A DNA stretch of 64,000 nt from Paenibacillus apiarius (GTDB taxonomy: Bacteria > Bacillota > Bacilli > Paenibacillales > Paenibacillaceae): the NCBI RefSeq assembly GCF_017052585.1, contig NZ_JAFFHZ010000001.1, positions 124,001 through 188,000 on the forward strand, written 5' to 3'. The notes under the pieces are model-generated. The model did not search any database. It was not told the DNA's origin and was given only the letters and a program-made list of their open reading frames with translations. Made by a program: the position numbers and the translations under genes. This document shows, piece after piece, positions 45,342-55,217 of this stretch (within the stretch, counting starts at the first letter, position 1; the number at the start of each line of letters is the position of its first letter).

Positions 45342-45587
45342 TTGCAGTTGAATCTTAACCGCAATAACGCCCGCTTCAACTGCAATTGCCAGGTTGTTGA
45401 GAAACCCCGCACGAAACAAATAAGGGTGGTGGGTGTCCGCTGGAGAGACCTCGCGCTCAAGCTCAGTTGCGCATTTGTTTGGCCCCTTTGCTCGCGTACC
45501 GCAATGCTGGAATGCAAAAATACAGTTCAATTTAGCATATTCTCACAAATATTGGTAATCGCTACATTATAAACTGCACTTTTGCAT
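45342..45587. repeat. Degraded copies of the CTGCA-N4-TGCAG repeat
   Basis: Partial copies: TGCAG at 45343-45347, CTGCA at 45380-45384 followed by ATTGCCAG, ATGCA-AAAA-TACAG at 45512-45525, and CTGCA-CTTT-TGCAT at 45574-45587. Same AACTGCA and CAGTT flanks as the array at 33613-33790. Confidence 0.55.
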
Positions 45588-45770
45588 TTCAACAGCCCAA
45601 AAGCCCGCTTTCCTCAAAAGCAACAGCCTAAAAGCAGTTCGCATGCCCCTGCATCATCCCCTTCCTTGCCACCTGCCGCCCCCAACCATCACGTTCTATA
45701 CGATTCAGCATCTTCTGCTCCCGCCAACCTCGGACTTAGGCTCTATCCATTCAACCCCGCCTCAGAAAAC

Positions 45771-45824
45771 AAAAAAAGTGCCGGTATAGGAGGAAACCGA
45801 CAGGTAGCTTCCTTCCACCGACAC
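45771..45824 (-). terminator. Strong terminator about 280 bp downstream of the sugar permease genes
   Basis: Minus-strand reading: GTGTCGGT ... ACCGGCAC with an inner GGAAGGAA/TTTCCTCC stem, followed by TTTTTTT. It may end the ABC-transporter transcript with a long 3' untranslated region, or an unseen small RNA. Confidence 0.7.
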
Positions 45825-46104
45825 GAATGGGTTGGGGGCAAGTTCGTCCTCGAGGGAACTGTTGTGCCATCGACATGCAAAAAGTAATCCGATGACGAAC
45901 TCACCCCAGGATGGGTCGTATGAGTAATAGGGTTAAAACATGACACAAAGTTTGACTGAGGTAGCGCATGAGAATAATAACCGCCAGTCATGGCATCGCC
46001 TGTCTTGACTCCTATTGTAGCCTCTGTTGATGCATGCAGCCATTTAACTTGCTTACAAACAGCTTACATTGTTGTAAGAGTGGCAGCGTTCGGTTTATTG
46101 TCTG

Positions 46105-46995
46105 TCACCCTTTTACCGCTCCCGCCGCCATGCCTTTCATCACCTGCTCCTGAAACAGGATGTAGATGATGATCGTAGGCAGCGCCGCTATTCCGAGTGC
46201 CGCCATCGTCAGCTTGTAGTCCGTCGAGTAGCCTGTAGCGAACACGGACAGACTGAGCGGCAGCGTCTTCATCGCCGGGCTGTTGATGAAGACGAGCGCA
46301 AAGGCAAAGTCATTCCAGAAGCGCAAAAAGCCGAGTATAGCCACCGTAGCCAACGCCGGCAAAGAAACCGGAAGCATAATGCGGGCGAAGATGCCGGTGT
46401 AGCCGCAGCCGTCCACAAGCGCCGCTTCCTCCATTTCCTTCGGGATATTGGCCAAATAAGCCGCCACGATAAAGATGGCGATCGGAAGCTCAAATGCTGT
46501 ATAAGGCAAAATAAGAGCGGCATACGTGTTCAAAATCCCCATCTGATTCATCATGATAAACAGCGGTACGAGCGTGCTGTGAATCGGAATGAGCATGCCA
46601 AGCACGAACAACAGATGAATGAGAGCTCTGCCGCGGAACGTGAAACGCGCCAAAATATAAGCCGCCAACGCCCCCAACAGCAAAGTGAGCGCTAACGACA
46701 GCGTCGTAACGATGAACGAATTGAGCATGGCCAGTCCCATCCCCGACACTTCCCAGGCACGGGCGAAGTTCGACCACTGCCATGATTGCGGCAAACCGAA
46801 CGGATGCGCGTAGAATTCCTCATTCGTCTTAAATGCGCTCAAATAGAGCCAAATGAGCGGATATAGCGTAACCAGAGCATACGCGCCCAATCCGCAAGAA
46901 ACGCAAATGCGGGTGATGCGCGCCTTCCGGCGTCCGGCTGACATTGGATATGAATCCCGCGTCCGCACGGCCGCTGCTGCGGAGGATGATTTCAT
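46105..46995 (-). CDS. Carbohydrate ABC transporter permease, MalG type
   Basis: 296 residues with six membrane helices. The inner-membrane signature is EMEEAALVDGCGYTGIFARIMLPVSLPAL, the EAA loop that docks the ATPase, followed by FLRFWNDFAFAL. It partners with the MalF-type permease 40 bp upstream. No ATP-binding gene is in the operon, so a shared MsmX-type ATPase is presumed. The start at 46995 is tentative, as the ribosome site is distant. Confidence 0.92.
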   Translation of the reverse strand: MKSSSAAAAVRTRDSYPMSAGRRKARITRICVSCGLGAYALVTLYPLIWLYLSAFKTNEEFYAHPFGLPQSWQWSNFARAWEVSGMGLAMLNSFIVTTLSLALTLLLGALAAYILARFTFRGRALIHLLFVLGMLIPIHSTLVPLFIMMNQMGILNTYAALILPYTAFELPIAIFIVAAYLANIPKEMEEAALVDGCGYTGIFARIMLPVSLPALATVAILGFLRFWNDFAFALVFINSPAMKTLPLSLSVFATGYSTDYKLTMAALGIAALPTIIIYILFQEQVMKGMAAGAVKG

Positions 46996-47035
46996 GCCCA
47001 GCTCTCTCCCTTCCAATGTAAATGCGGCAGCGCTC

Positions 47036-47911
47036 TCATCTATGTTCCTTTTTCATCAGCCATTGCGATCCGGCAACCATCAGCAAGCTGATCATAACGA
47101 TCAGGGTAGATACGGCGCTGCCATATCCGAAGCGATAGACAGTAAAGGTGCTGTTGTACATATACGAAGCAAGCAGCTCGGTCGCATGGGCGGGACCGCC
47201 ATTCGTCATGACATAAATCAGGTCGAACGCCTTCAAGCTCCCGGATATGCACAGAACGATAGCGACCTTGAGCGTATCCCAGATGAGCGGCAGCGTTATT
47301 AAGCCCAGCTTCCGCAACCCTCTCGCGCCGTCCAAGTGCGCCGCATCGTCCAGTTCAGCCGGGATGCTGTGCAGCGCGGCCAAAAACATGATTAAATACG
47401 GGCCGATGTAATTCCACACGACCGGAATCGCAATCATCCACATGGCGATGCCGGGCTCGGAAAGCCATGCGCGCCGCCAATCTTCAAGCCCTGCGGCACT
47501 GAGCGCCGCATTCAGCAGCCCTGTCTGCGGATGATAGATGTTGCTCCAAATAATCCCGATCACGACCGATGAAAGCACCATTGGCATAAATACGGCAGAC
47601 CGGACGATGCGTTGAAACCATGTGCCGCGCTTCAGGAGAAGCGCAAGCAGCAGCGCGATCGGCACCTGACCGAAGACGGACGCGGCGACGACGATCATAT
47701 TGTTGCGCAGCGATAGCCAGAAGACCGAATCCTTAAGCGCTTCAACGAAATTATCGAAGCCGATGAAACGGGCGGCCCCGATTCCTTTCCAATCAAAAAA
47801 GCCATAATAAGCCGACCAAAAGATCGGAATGATGACAAAAATCGTATACAAGACGAGCGCAGGGGTCAAACCTGCCGTAATGAACGCCCGTTTGTTGCTC
47901 CACGCGCGCAT
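47036..47911 (-). CDS. Carbohydrate ABC transporter permease, MalF/UgpA type
   Basis: 291 residues with six membrane helices. LTPALVLYTIFVIIPIFWSAYYGFFDWKG at the N-terminus and the EAA loop ELDDAAHLDGARGLRKLGLITLPLIWDTL are present. The second gene of the transporter set, 207 bp downstream of the binding-protein gene. A downstream GSLKAFDLIYVMTNGGPAHATELLASYMY motif is typical of sugar permeases. Confidence 0.93.
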   Translation of the reverse strand: MRAWSNKRAFITAGLTPALVLYTIFVIIPIFWSAYYGFFDWKGIGAARFIGFDNFVEALKDSVFWLSLRNNMIVVAASVFGQVPIALLLALLLKRGTWFQRIVRSAVFMPMVLSSVVIGIIWSNIYHPQTGLLNAALSAAGLEDWRRAWLSEPGIAMWMIAIPVVWNYIGPYLIMFLAALHSIPAELDDAAHLDGARGLRKLGLITLPLIWDTLKVAIVLCISGSLKAFDLIYVMTNGGPAHATELLASYMYNSTFTVYRFGYGSAVSTLIVMISLLMVAGSQWLMKKEHR

Positions 47912-48118
47912 AGGGGCTCCTCCTTTCGCTGTACGGGGGCGCTCTTTCTCCCAACCAAGCTAGCAAACCTCTGCCCAGGCCCTTTAAAGAACTACATATT
48001 CCGCTTGCGCAATGGCGTGCGATCCTTCCTGACGATATCGGAAGGCGGGCGCGCTCGCCAACATGCGGCTGACGGCGCACGCCCTTCCCAATCCGCTGCT
48101 GGTACATCGCCTCCCGGC

Positions 48119-49492
48119 TTACTTGCCGAGCGCCTTCGCCTGCGCCTCCTGAATCTTCTGCGCCACGGCCTCCGGCTTGCCGCCCATCAACAGCTCCTGC
48201 AGCCCGTTGTTGACCGCATCCGTTCCGGCGCTCGTCAAAACGGCATCATATACCGGCGTGCGCTTCACTTCATTGACAAGGCGGTTCACCTTGGCAAAGA
48301 GCGGGGATACTTTGCTCTCATCCAGCTCCAGCTTGAAGCTGACCAGCTGATTCGCCTCCAGCGTCCGCTTCTGCGCCTCGGGACCGGACATGGCGAATAT
48401 CAAGTCATAGGCCGCTTCCTTGCGCTTGCCTTCTGCCTTCTTGCTAAGTCCAAGACCGACGCCGACCACGCCGGACAATGTCTTCGGGTCTCCCTTCCCG
48501 CCCGGAACGGCTGGGAGAACGGCCGCGCCCATTTGCTGCAGCGCTTCCGGCGTCGCATTCGCGGACAAGTTGGTCAAGGCCCACCCGCCGTCAATCATCA
48601 TCGCCGCCTGGCCTTGGGCGAACATCATTTCCATCTGCGTGTTGTCAATGCTGTTCTCTCCGTCCTGGAATGCGCCAGCCTCCTGCAATCCTTGGAACAG
48701 CTCCAGCGCCTTGACGAATCCCGGGTCTGTAAATTGCGCCCCGTCTTGATTGGCCGCCTTCAAAAACCATTCCGTTCCGGTCACGCGGTCGGCGATCGAG
48801 CTCATAATGCTCGATTGCGCCAGCCACGCCGCCTTGTTGCCAAGCGCAATCGGCGTCACTTTGTTCTCCTTCAGCGTTGCGACCGCCTTCATCAAGTCGT
48901 CCCACGTGGCAGGGACTTGAAGGCCGTATTTATCGAATATCGCCTGATTGTAATACAGAATCGAGGTCGGCGAGAGCCCCATCGGCACGCTGTATGTGCC
49001 TCCGTCAATCGTAAAATCATCAAACGATCCCGGGAGAAAACTGCTTTTCCAATCCGGCTTGCCGTCAAGCAGCTCATTGATCGGCTGAATCAGGCCGCCG
49101 CCGTGAAATTCTTTTGTCATCGTGCCCGGCCACATGAGGAATACGTCAGGCATCTCGTTGGCTGCCGCCACCGTCTTCAAGCGCGTCTTATAGCCATCCG
49201 GCGGGATCGCTTGAATGTCCAAAGCAACGTGCGGATGACTCTGCTTGAATTGTTCGATAATGTCGCGCATCGCCTGGGCGCGCAGATCGTCTCCCGTAAA
49301 GTTATGCCATAAAGACAGCTTTACGGACTCGCCGCTGTCCTTCCCTCCGCCTGGATTAGCCGGCGCATTCGCATCCGAGCCGCCCGCCGATCCATCCTTG
49401 CCTGACGCCGTGGTGCCCGTTCCGCCTGCACATGCGGTAAAAATAGAAGCGACAAGCAGGAACACGAGCACAGAAATCCACCGTTTGCGCAT
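48119..49492 (-). CDS. Extracellular solute-binding lipoprotein for a carbohydrate ABC transporter
   Basis: 457 residues. Lipoprotein signal WISVLVFLLVASIFTACAGG with the lipid-modified Cys near residue 21, then a Gly/Ser/Asp-rich linker. The family 1 binding-protein fold follows: LSLWHNFTGDDLRAQAMRDIIEQF, ANEMPDVFLMWPG, TYSVPMGLSPTSILYYNQAIFDKYG and AAMMIDGGWAL. The double ATG at 49495/49492 follows AGGAGGG; the second has better spacing. It delivers an unidentified sugar to the two permeases downstream and is probably induced by the adjacent YesMN-like system. Confidence 0.93.
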   Translation of the reverse strand: MRKRWISVLVFLLVASIFTACAGGTGTTASGKDGSAGGSDANAPANPGGGKDSGESVKLSLWHNFTGDDLRAQAMRDIIEQFKQSHPHVALDIQAIPPDGYKTRLKTVAAANEMPDVFLMWPGTMTKEFHGGGLIQPINELLDGKPDWKSSFLPGSFDDFTIDGGTYSVPMGLSPTSILYYNQAIFDKYGLQVPATWDDLMKAVATLKENKVTPIALGNKAAWLAQSSIMSSIADRVTGTEWFLKAANQDGAQFTDPGFVKALELFQGLQEAGAFQDGENSIDNTQMEMMFAQGQAAMMIDGGWALTNLSANATPEALQQMGAAVLPAVPGGKGDPKTLSGVVGVGLGLSKKAEGKRKEAAYDLIFAMSGPEAQKRTLEANQLVSFKLELDESKVSPLFAKVNRLVNEVKRTPVYDAVLTSAGTDAVNNGLQELLMGGKPEAVAQKIQEAQAKALGK

Positions 49493-49698
49493 CATAACCC
49501 TCCTGATCATTCAGTTCATCTTCACCGGATCTGTTCCGCTGTCGTCAGCGCGGGTATCTCGTCATCTCGTTCCGGTGTATATATCCATTATAAGTAAGCG
49601 TTTTAATTAAGCGTTAGGGAAAAAATCAAGCTGCAATGGGGAATGTTTTCAGCTCAGACAGGTTGTTCTCACGGCTCCCTTTTGATTGCGCGCTTGTG

Positions 49699-51396
49699 TC
49701 ACCATTTGTCCCGGTATTCGGATGGCGTGCAGCCGATATGCTTTTTAAACAGCTGTGAAAAGTATTTGAAATCCTCGTAACCGACTAGCTGAGCCACCGC
49801 CGACACTTTGACGGAGCCGTCTTGAAAGTAGCGGCAAGCTCGGGCCATACGGACTTGGGTCACATATTCAATGTAATTGATGCCCGTTTCCTGCTTGAAC
49901 CTGTCGCTCAGATGGTTCGGATGGACCCCCACGACTTGCGCCACATGCTGCAGCGTCAGACTGCCGTCCGCTTTCTCGCGAATGTAATTCATCGCTCGCG
50001 TCACGACAGACGAAGAGGAGTCCGCAATGACATCGCGACAATATTGCATCGCTTCCTGCAGCGCAATGAACAGAGTGCGCTCCCACTGCTCCGGCAAAGC
50101 CGTACGCGGTGAAGCTAGAGCAGGCACGGGCAGGCACGTGGCCGCGCAGTCGGCTCCGGCGCTGGGGCCGGGCGTTAGCCGGAAGAGGCCGTCCTGCGCA
50201 TGCATGGATGCGCTGCTTGACGCGCATTCCATCTCGCCCGCCTGTGCGCAGCGTCCGCTATCCGCCGCCTGCAAGCCGCCCCCACGGGCAGCCGCGGAAG
50301 CTTCGGCGCACCGCTCCAGCCAGCGCCGCGCCGCGATGAGCAGCGATTGGCCGTACGACTGAATCGAGTCCGGCGTCGAGTCCGGCTCGCCAATAAGCTG
50401 CCGGACCTGTTCATGCACGAAATGGCGCAGCTGTTCGGGCTGACCTGATTTCAAGCAGCGAATGAGCTCCGCTTCAGCCTGCGCCTGGCAAATGGAAGGA
50501 CGTCCTGTCCGTGACGCGACCTCTTGCCAAGCGAGCATTCTTCTATTGCCTTTAAACCAATGACATGCATAGGCCTCCTTCGCGGTGCGGCATGATTCCC
50601 GCACCTCCTCCGGCCTTTCTGCCAAGCGGCCGATGCCGGCAAACAGCCTGCATTTCAGCTTGCGCTCGATTAACGCAAGCTCATAATCCCATGAGCCAGC
50701 GGCTTCCCCCCTCCCTTCCGCCAGACGCAGCACAAGCAGACGGGACTCCTCGCGCAGCGCAGCTCCCGCCACCATGTCCGCCAGCATATTGTCGACCGCA
50801 AACAGCAGCAGTTTCTCCTGTGCTTCGCCCCAGCCTTCCGCCTGAATGCAGGCTACATCGAAGGCGGCATTTCGTGCTGCCGATTGCGGTCTGTCCGCCA
50901 ACAGCAGCGTATCCGTCAACGCGCGGCATTCCGCCGCGCTCAGCGGCTCATATAGCAGCTTGCGCAGCAGCTGTTCGCGATAGGAAGCTTCTCGCTTCGA
51001 CATGCTCTTGCTGCGCTCCAGCTTCTCGAGTATCCGCTCCTTGGCGCGTATCGCCGCTTTCATAATATCGTCAGGGCGGCTCGTCTTCAGCAAGTAGTCG
51101 CATACTCCTTCCCGCAACGCCCGCTGCGCATAGCGAAAATCATCATAGCCTGTCAGCACGATCGTCTCCGTGTCCGGACTCGTCTCGCGGATGTGAGCGG
51201 CCAGCGTCAATCCGTCGGCGCCGGTCATGCGGATGTCGGTCAGCACCAGATGCGGCTTATCCGCCGCGATTGCCTCCATCGCCTCTTCCGCCGATGCGCA
51301 CGGAGGCAGCACGTCAAACCCCAAATCATGCCACGGCAGCACCCGGGCAAGTCCAGTGCGGATAATGACTTCATCATCTACAATCAACAATTTCAT
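49699..51396 (-). CDS. YesN-type response regulator with AraC output domain
   Basis: 565 residues. The receiver domain is MKLLIVDDEVIIRTGLARVL with the phosphoacceptor in LVLTDIRMTGADG and Lys in YLLKTSRPDDI. A long middle region (about 140-450) is Ala/Cys-rich and variable. The C-terminal double helix-turn-helix AraC domain has NYIREKADGSLTLQHVAQVVGVHPNHLS and VGYEDFKYFSQLFKKHIGCTPSEYR. The start at 51396 has AAAGGAG. It overlaps the kinase gene by 23 bp and lies 206 bp upstream of the binding-protein gene, its likely target. Confidence 0.94.
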   Translation of the reverse strand: MKLLIVDDEVIIRTGLARVLPWHDLGFDVLPPCASAEEAMEAIAADKPHLVLTDIRMTGADGLTLAAHIRETSPDTETIVLTGYDDFRYAQRALREGVCDYLLKTSRPDDIMKAAIRAKERILEKLERSKSMSKREASYREQLLRKLLYEPLSAAECRALTDTLLLADRPQSAARNAAFDVACIQAEGWGEAQEKLLLFAVDNMLADMVAGAALREESRLLVLRLAEGRGEAAGSWDYELALIERKLKCRLFAGIGRLAERPEEVRESCRTAKEAYACHWFKGNRRMLAWQEVASRTGRPSICQAQAEAELIRCLKSGQPEQLRHFVHEQVRQLIGEPDSTPDSIQSYGQSLLIAARRWLERCAEASAAARGGGLQAADSGRCAQAGEMECASSSASMHAQDGLFRLTPGPSAGADCAATCLPVPALASPRTALPEQWERTLFIALQEAMQYCRDVIADSSSSVVTRAMNYIREKADGSLTLQHVAQVVGVHPNHLSDRFKQETGINYIEYVTQVRMARACRYFQDGSVKVSAVAQLVGYEDFKYFSQLFKKHIGCTPSEYRDKW

Positions 51397-53212
51397 CGGA
51401 AGGCTCCTTTCCTCGCTCGCATGCGCAGCCTGGCGCCGGAATCGAAAACGTAACAGCCGTGCCCTCTCCTTCCTTGCTGTCGATCCGCAAGGACGCGCCC
51501 TCGCCATAATGAAGCTGCAATCTGCGCTGCACATTGAATAGGCCGTAGCCGCTGCCGGCTCCGGCATCATCGCTTAGCGGCCTGCGTTCTCCCGTGCGCA
51601 GCTGCCGCCTGAGGCTCTCCGCCTCATCCGGACTCATGCCGACCCCATTGTCTCGAACAATGAAGCGAATTTCCCCCTCATCCGTCATCGCCATTTCCAA
51701 ATGGAGACATCCATTAGTTCCGTGCGCCCCCGGCTTCAGAATGCCATGCAATAAAGCGTTTTCAATCAATGGCTGGAGCAGCAGCTTGAGCATTAACGCC
51801 TCTCCCAGCTCAACCGGCAGCACGACCTCGAACCTAAAACGTTCCGGATACCGTATCGATTGAATATGCATATAATTTTTCACATGCTCCACTTCTTGGC
51901 CGATCGTGCAATATTCGAGCCCCCGGTTCAGGCTGAAGCGCAAAAAGTCGCCCAGCGCCCCTACCATCTCGGCTATTTTCCCGTTCCCGTCCATCCATGC
52001 GAGCCACTGTACCGAAGAGAGCGTGTTATATAGAAAATGCGGATGAATCTGGGCCTGCAGCGCTTGCAGATCCGCTTCCTTTTTTTGCGCTTCATTCCGT
52101 TTCACCTGCTCGGTCAATTCGCGGATATTATCGCTCAGCCGATTGTAGCTGCGCACGACAAAGCCAATTTCGTCCTGCGACGTGAGCGGCAGCGGCCGGA
52201 ACGGGGAATCTGGCTGCACCGTTCCGATCGAACGGGCCAGCCGGACAAGCGGCTTCGTGACCCGTCTGACGAAATAAGCCACCGCCGCCACGATTACGAG
52301 CAGGGCCACGCCTACCGTCATGGCGGTCAATTGCAGCACATAGCGGTTCTGCTCGCTGAACGTCTGGTACGGGATTATCGCGTACACATGCCATGGAGCC
52401 AATGGCACCTTCATGCCGACGATAACATGGCGTCCGTTCCCTTCCCCGACATCAAAAAACCGCGCTTCGTTTTCGTTGTCTGCAATCGCGCCGCCGAGCG
52501 GCGCAAGCTGCGGTTGCCAATCGGCCTCCGCCGCATCATCGGCGCCGGAAGCGACAATATTTCCTTCCTTGTCGGCCAGGATGAGGGTTCCTCCGCCTTC
52601 CACGAAGGCATTGCCCAGCCGCGCGGCCACCGCATCCCCGTCGATTCCGATGGACAGCATGCCAAGCGTGTCGAACGTATTCATATCGCGGATCGGCCTG
52701 ACGAGCGACACCGTGCGTTTGCGGCCCAGACTCGTATCGATCGGGAGCGGAGGGGACCACCAAGCCGAATGCTCCTCCCAATATTCAGGCGAGGCCGGGA
52801 TGTGCCGGAACAGCGAGGACGTCAAAATCGTCGTGTTGGACAGCTCTGGATTTCCGTTGAGCGGAATGATGCGAATGTCGGCGATATAGTCTTTGGAAAA
52901 AGCCAAATTCGTCAAAAATCCGATCATGCGCAAATAATCGTTGGCGCTGGACCGCTCCTTTTTCGCCAAATATTGCTGCACATCATGCTGTCCGATTAAA
53001 AAGACGGACATGTTCTCGGCGTCTTGAGCCATCGTTTCGAGAATGGCGCGAATCTGTCTCAGCGTGTTCAAGCTCGCCTGCTTCGTCTTCTCCTCGGTAA
53101 TGGACCAAGCGGTGCGGTAAGAGATGTAGCCGAGCAGCATGACCGGCATTATGATGCAGGCCAGCAGCAGCAACAGCAATTTTCGGTGCAGCGAACGCGC
53201 AACCCATTTCAT
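51374..53212 (-). CDS. YesM-type sensor histidine kinase
   Basis: 612 residues. Membrane helices at about 10-32 and 285-310 flank an extracellular Cache-like sensor. Then come a HAMP domain (RRVTKPLVRLARSIGTV), the LytS/YesM phosphorylation box QAQIHPHFLYNTLSSVQWLA and an ATPase domain with LLLQPLIENALLHGI, DNGVGMSPDEAE and GYGLFNVQRRL. It works with the overlapping YesN-type regulator. The sensed ligand is probably the sugar or glycan handled by the neighbouring ABC transporter. Confidence 0.94.
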   Translation of the reverse strand: MKWVARSLHRKLLLLLLACIIMPVMLLGYISYRTAWSITEEKTKQASLNTLRQIRAILETMAQDAENMSVFLIGQHDVQQYLAKKERSSANDYLRMIGFLTNLAFSKDYIADIRIIPLNGNPELSNTTILTSSLFRHIPASPEYWEEHSAWWSPPLPIDTSLGRKRTVSLVRPIRDMNTFDTLGMLSIGIDGDAVAARLGNAFVEGGGTLILADKEGNIVASGADDAAEADWQPQLAPLGGAIADNENEARFFDVGEGNGRHVIVGMKVPLAPWHVYAIIPYQTFSEQNRYVLQLTAMTVGVALLVIVAAVAYFVRRVTKPLVRLARSIGTVQPDSPFRPLPLTSQDEIGFVVRSYNRLSDNIRELTEQVKRNEAQKKEADLQALQAQIHPHFLYNTLSSVQWLAWMDGNGKIAEMVGALGDFLRFSLNRGLEYCTIGQEVEHVKNYMHIQSIRYPERFRFEVVLPVELGEALMLKLLLQPLIENALLHGILKPGAHGTNGCLHLEMAMTDEGEIRFIVRDNGVGMSPDEAESLRRQLRTGERRPLSDDAGAGSGYGLFNVQRRLQLHYGEGASLRIDSKEGEGTAVTFSIPAPGCACERGKEPSDEIVDCR

Positions 53213-53365
53213 GTTCGGTCCTCCTTCCTATATCTTCCTCTACCATGAACATTATGCAGCATTAATTTTTGTTAGGTCAACAAACTTTTAGTTTGATAAC
53301 TGGCAAAATTATGATACCATGAGGTGGAGAATACGTTATGAACAATCTCTTCAAGGGAGGAAACA

Positions 53366-54007
53366 ATGGAATCCATACAAGAAGAACTTCCCTTTCTACA
53401 AGCGCTTGTCAAAGGGATTGCCGCCCAATTCGGCGATCAGTGCGAGGTTGTGCTCCACGATTTGACGCTGCCGTATGACCGCACGATCGTCGCGATTGAG
53501 AACGGTCATATCACAGGCCGCCATGTCGGAGACCCGGGCACGAATCTCGGTCTGGAGCTGCTGCGCGGCACACAGCAAGACGGCAACAAGCTCAACTATA
53601 TTACGCAGACGAAGGATGGCCGCTTGCTCCGCTCCACTTCATTGTACATGCGCAATCGCGAAGGGCAGATCATCGGGTCGCTCTGCATCAATTACGACAT
53701 TACCGACCTGACGATGGCGGAGAAAGCGCTGAAGTCGCTCACCATGACCGGGCTGCAGCCGGAAGTGAAGGAATCATTCGTGACCAATGTGAACGATCTA
53801 TTGGATACCCTCATTCAAGAAGCCCAGGCGCAGATCGATAAACCGGTTGCGTTGATGACGAAGGAAGACAAGATGAAGCTGCTCATTCTGCTGGACGACA
53901 AAGGAGCCTTCCTCATCAAAAAAGCCGGGGAGAAAATTTGCGCGTACTTGGGGATATCGAAATATACGCTATATAGCTATTTGGAAGAAGCCAAGCAATC
54001 TACCTGA
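53366..54007 (+). CDS. YheO/DauR-like PAS-helix-turn-helix regulator
   Basis: 213 residues. An N-terminal YheO-like PAS domain (about 1-115: QFGDQCEVVLHDLT, DRTIVAIENGHITGR, GSLCINYDITDL) is joined to a C-terminal helix-turn-helix (about 160-213: ISKYTLYSYLEEAK). The family includes DauR, a regulator of D-arginine use. It starts the plus-strand D-amino-acid cluster, 15 bp before the next gene, and has GGGAGG before its ATG. The effector is unknown; a D-amino acid or keto acid would fit. Confidence 0.9.
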   Translation: MESIQEELPFLQALVKGIAAQFGDQCEVVLHDLTLPYDRTIVAIENGHITGRHVGDPGTNLGLELLRGTQQDGNKLNYITQTKDGRLLRSTSLYMRNREGQIIGSLCINYDITDLTMAEKALKSLTMTGLQPEVKESFVTNVNDLLDTLIQEAQAQIDKPVALMTKEDKMKLLILLDDKGAFLIKKAGEKICAYLGISKYTLYSYLEEAKQST

Positions 54008-54022
54008 CGGAGGTTGATTCTC

Positions 54023-55195
54023 ATGACGACGAAGGATCTGCACATCGGACATATGGAGGGCGAGGATGCTCTGCCGCATCTATCCGTCCGGCATCCGCAG
54101 CTGGAAGCGGCGGAGACTCCATTTCTGCTAATCGACGCGGAACGGACTGAGCGCAATATATTAGCAATGGCTCAAGCCGCCGCCCGGAACGGCGTGCAGC
54201 TGCGTCCCCATCTGAAGACGCATAAGATGCCGCGCATCGCGCAGATGCAATTGCAGCACGGCGCTTCCGGAATTACCGCAGCGAAGGTGTCGGAAGCGGA
54301 GGTCATGGTGGAGAGCGGCATCCGCGATATCTTCATTGCCTACCCGCTCGTTGCGCCATCCAAAATACGCCGCGCAATCGCTTTGACTTCACGGGCCCGC
54401 ATCATAATCGGGGTCGACAGCATCGCCGGGGCCAGAATGCTGGAACAGATTGCGCAGGAGAGCGGTGCCGTGCTGGAGGTGCGGCTCGAAATCGACACGG
54501 GCCTGAATCGCTCGGGCGCGCGCGCAGCCGATATTATGCCGGTCACGCGGTTCATCGCGCAGTGCCCGCACCTGCAGCTTGGCGGCATCTTCACCTTCCG
54601 CGGAGCGCTGCTGAACGGTCAGGGCACGCTGGACGTGCAAAGCGCGGGCCGCGATGAAGGCTTGACCATGGTGCGGATCGCAGACGTGCTGCGCGAGGCC
54701 GGTCATGACATCCGGGACGTCAGTGTCGGCTCGACTCCGACCGGCGTCTACGCGGCTGCGGTTCCCGGCGTGACAGAGATCCGCCCGGGCACATACGTGT
54801 TTCAGGACCGCATGCAGGTCGAATTCGGCGGCTGCAGCCTGCAAGACTGTGCCGCTTGCGTAGCCGTTACCGTTGTCAGCTGCCCGCAAGACGACATCAT
54901 CATCGTCGACGGCGGCAGCAAAGCTTTCGCTACCGACGTGCAGCCGAACACGCCTCCGCTTCATTTGCAGGGCTTCGGCCATATTATGGAGGCTCCCGAA
55001 GCCCTGTTGGAGCGATTATCCGAGGAGCATGGCACGATTCGAATCGCAGCGGGCCATTCCTTCAAGGTTGGCGATCGGCTGCATATTGTTCCCAATCACG
55101 TCTGCAGCACTCTTAATTTATATAACAAGGCATGGCTCGTTCAATCGGACAGTGCGGCGCACGTTCCGATTGAAGCGCGCGGACACAGCTGGTAA
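54023..55195 (+). CDS. Alanine-racemase-fold D-threonine aldolase/D-serine dehydratase-like enzyme
   Basis: 390 residues. The N-terminal TIM barrel has the PLP lysine in LRPHLKTHKMPRI (Lys65). The C-terminal domain carries the metal site found in DSD1 and D-threonine aldolase, with His and Cys in PNHVCSTLNLYNKAW plus an upstream His (AAGHSFKVGD). This fits PLP- and divalent-metal-dependent cleavage of D-beta-hydroxy amino acids or D-serine dehydration. The start at 54023 (GGAGG at 9 nt) is preferred over a TTG at 54014. The next gene is a D-aminoacylase, supporting D-amino-acid catabolism. Confidence 0.9.
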   Translation: MTTKDLHIGHMEGEDALPHLSVRHPQLEAAETPFLLIDAERTERNILAMAQAAARNGVQLRPHLKTHKMPRIAQMQLQHGASGITAAKVSEAEVMVESGIRDIFIAYPLVAPSKIRRAIALTSRARIIIGVDSIAGARMLEQIAQESGAVLEVRLEIDTGLNRSGARAADIMPVTRFIAQCPHLQLGGIFTFRGALLNGQGTLDVQSAGRDEGLTMVRIADVLREAGHDIRDVSVGSTPTGVYAAAVPGVTEIRPGTYVFQDRMQVEFGGCSLQDCAACVAVTVVSCPQDDIIIVDGGSKAFATDVQPNTPPLHLQGFGHIMEAPEALLERLSEEHGTIRIAAGHSFKVGDRLHIVPNHVCSTLNLYNKAWLVQSDSAAHVPIEARGHSW

Positions 55196-55217
55196 ACAGA
55201 ACGAAGGAGGAAGGATC

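Larger units (their letters stand above)
45212..46104. other. Long non-coding gap with degraded repeats and a terminator
   Basis: 893 bp with no credible gene; the ORFs present have no ribosome sites or protein-like composition. It contains degraded CTGCA-type repeats (45342-45587) and a strong minus-strand terminator (45771-45824). Confidence 0.7.

Noticed and set aside
45743..45991. 82-codon minus-strand ORF in the gap upstream of the sugar permeases
   Set aside because: No ribosome site, overlaps a strong terminator, and the composition is Ser/Thr/Pro-rich without family resemblance.
48005..49312. 435-codon plus-strand ORF opposite the sugar-binding lipoprotein gene
   Set aside because: Arg/His/Leu-rich antisense reading with no family resemblance; the minus-strand gene has signal peptide, ribosome site and fold motifs.
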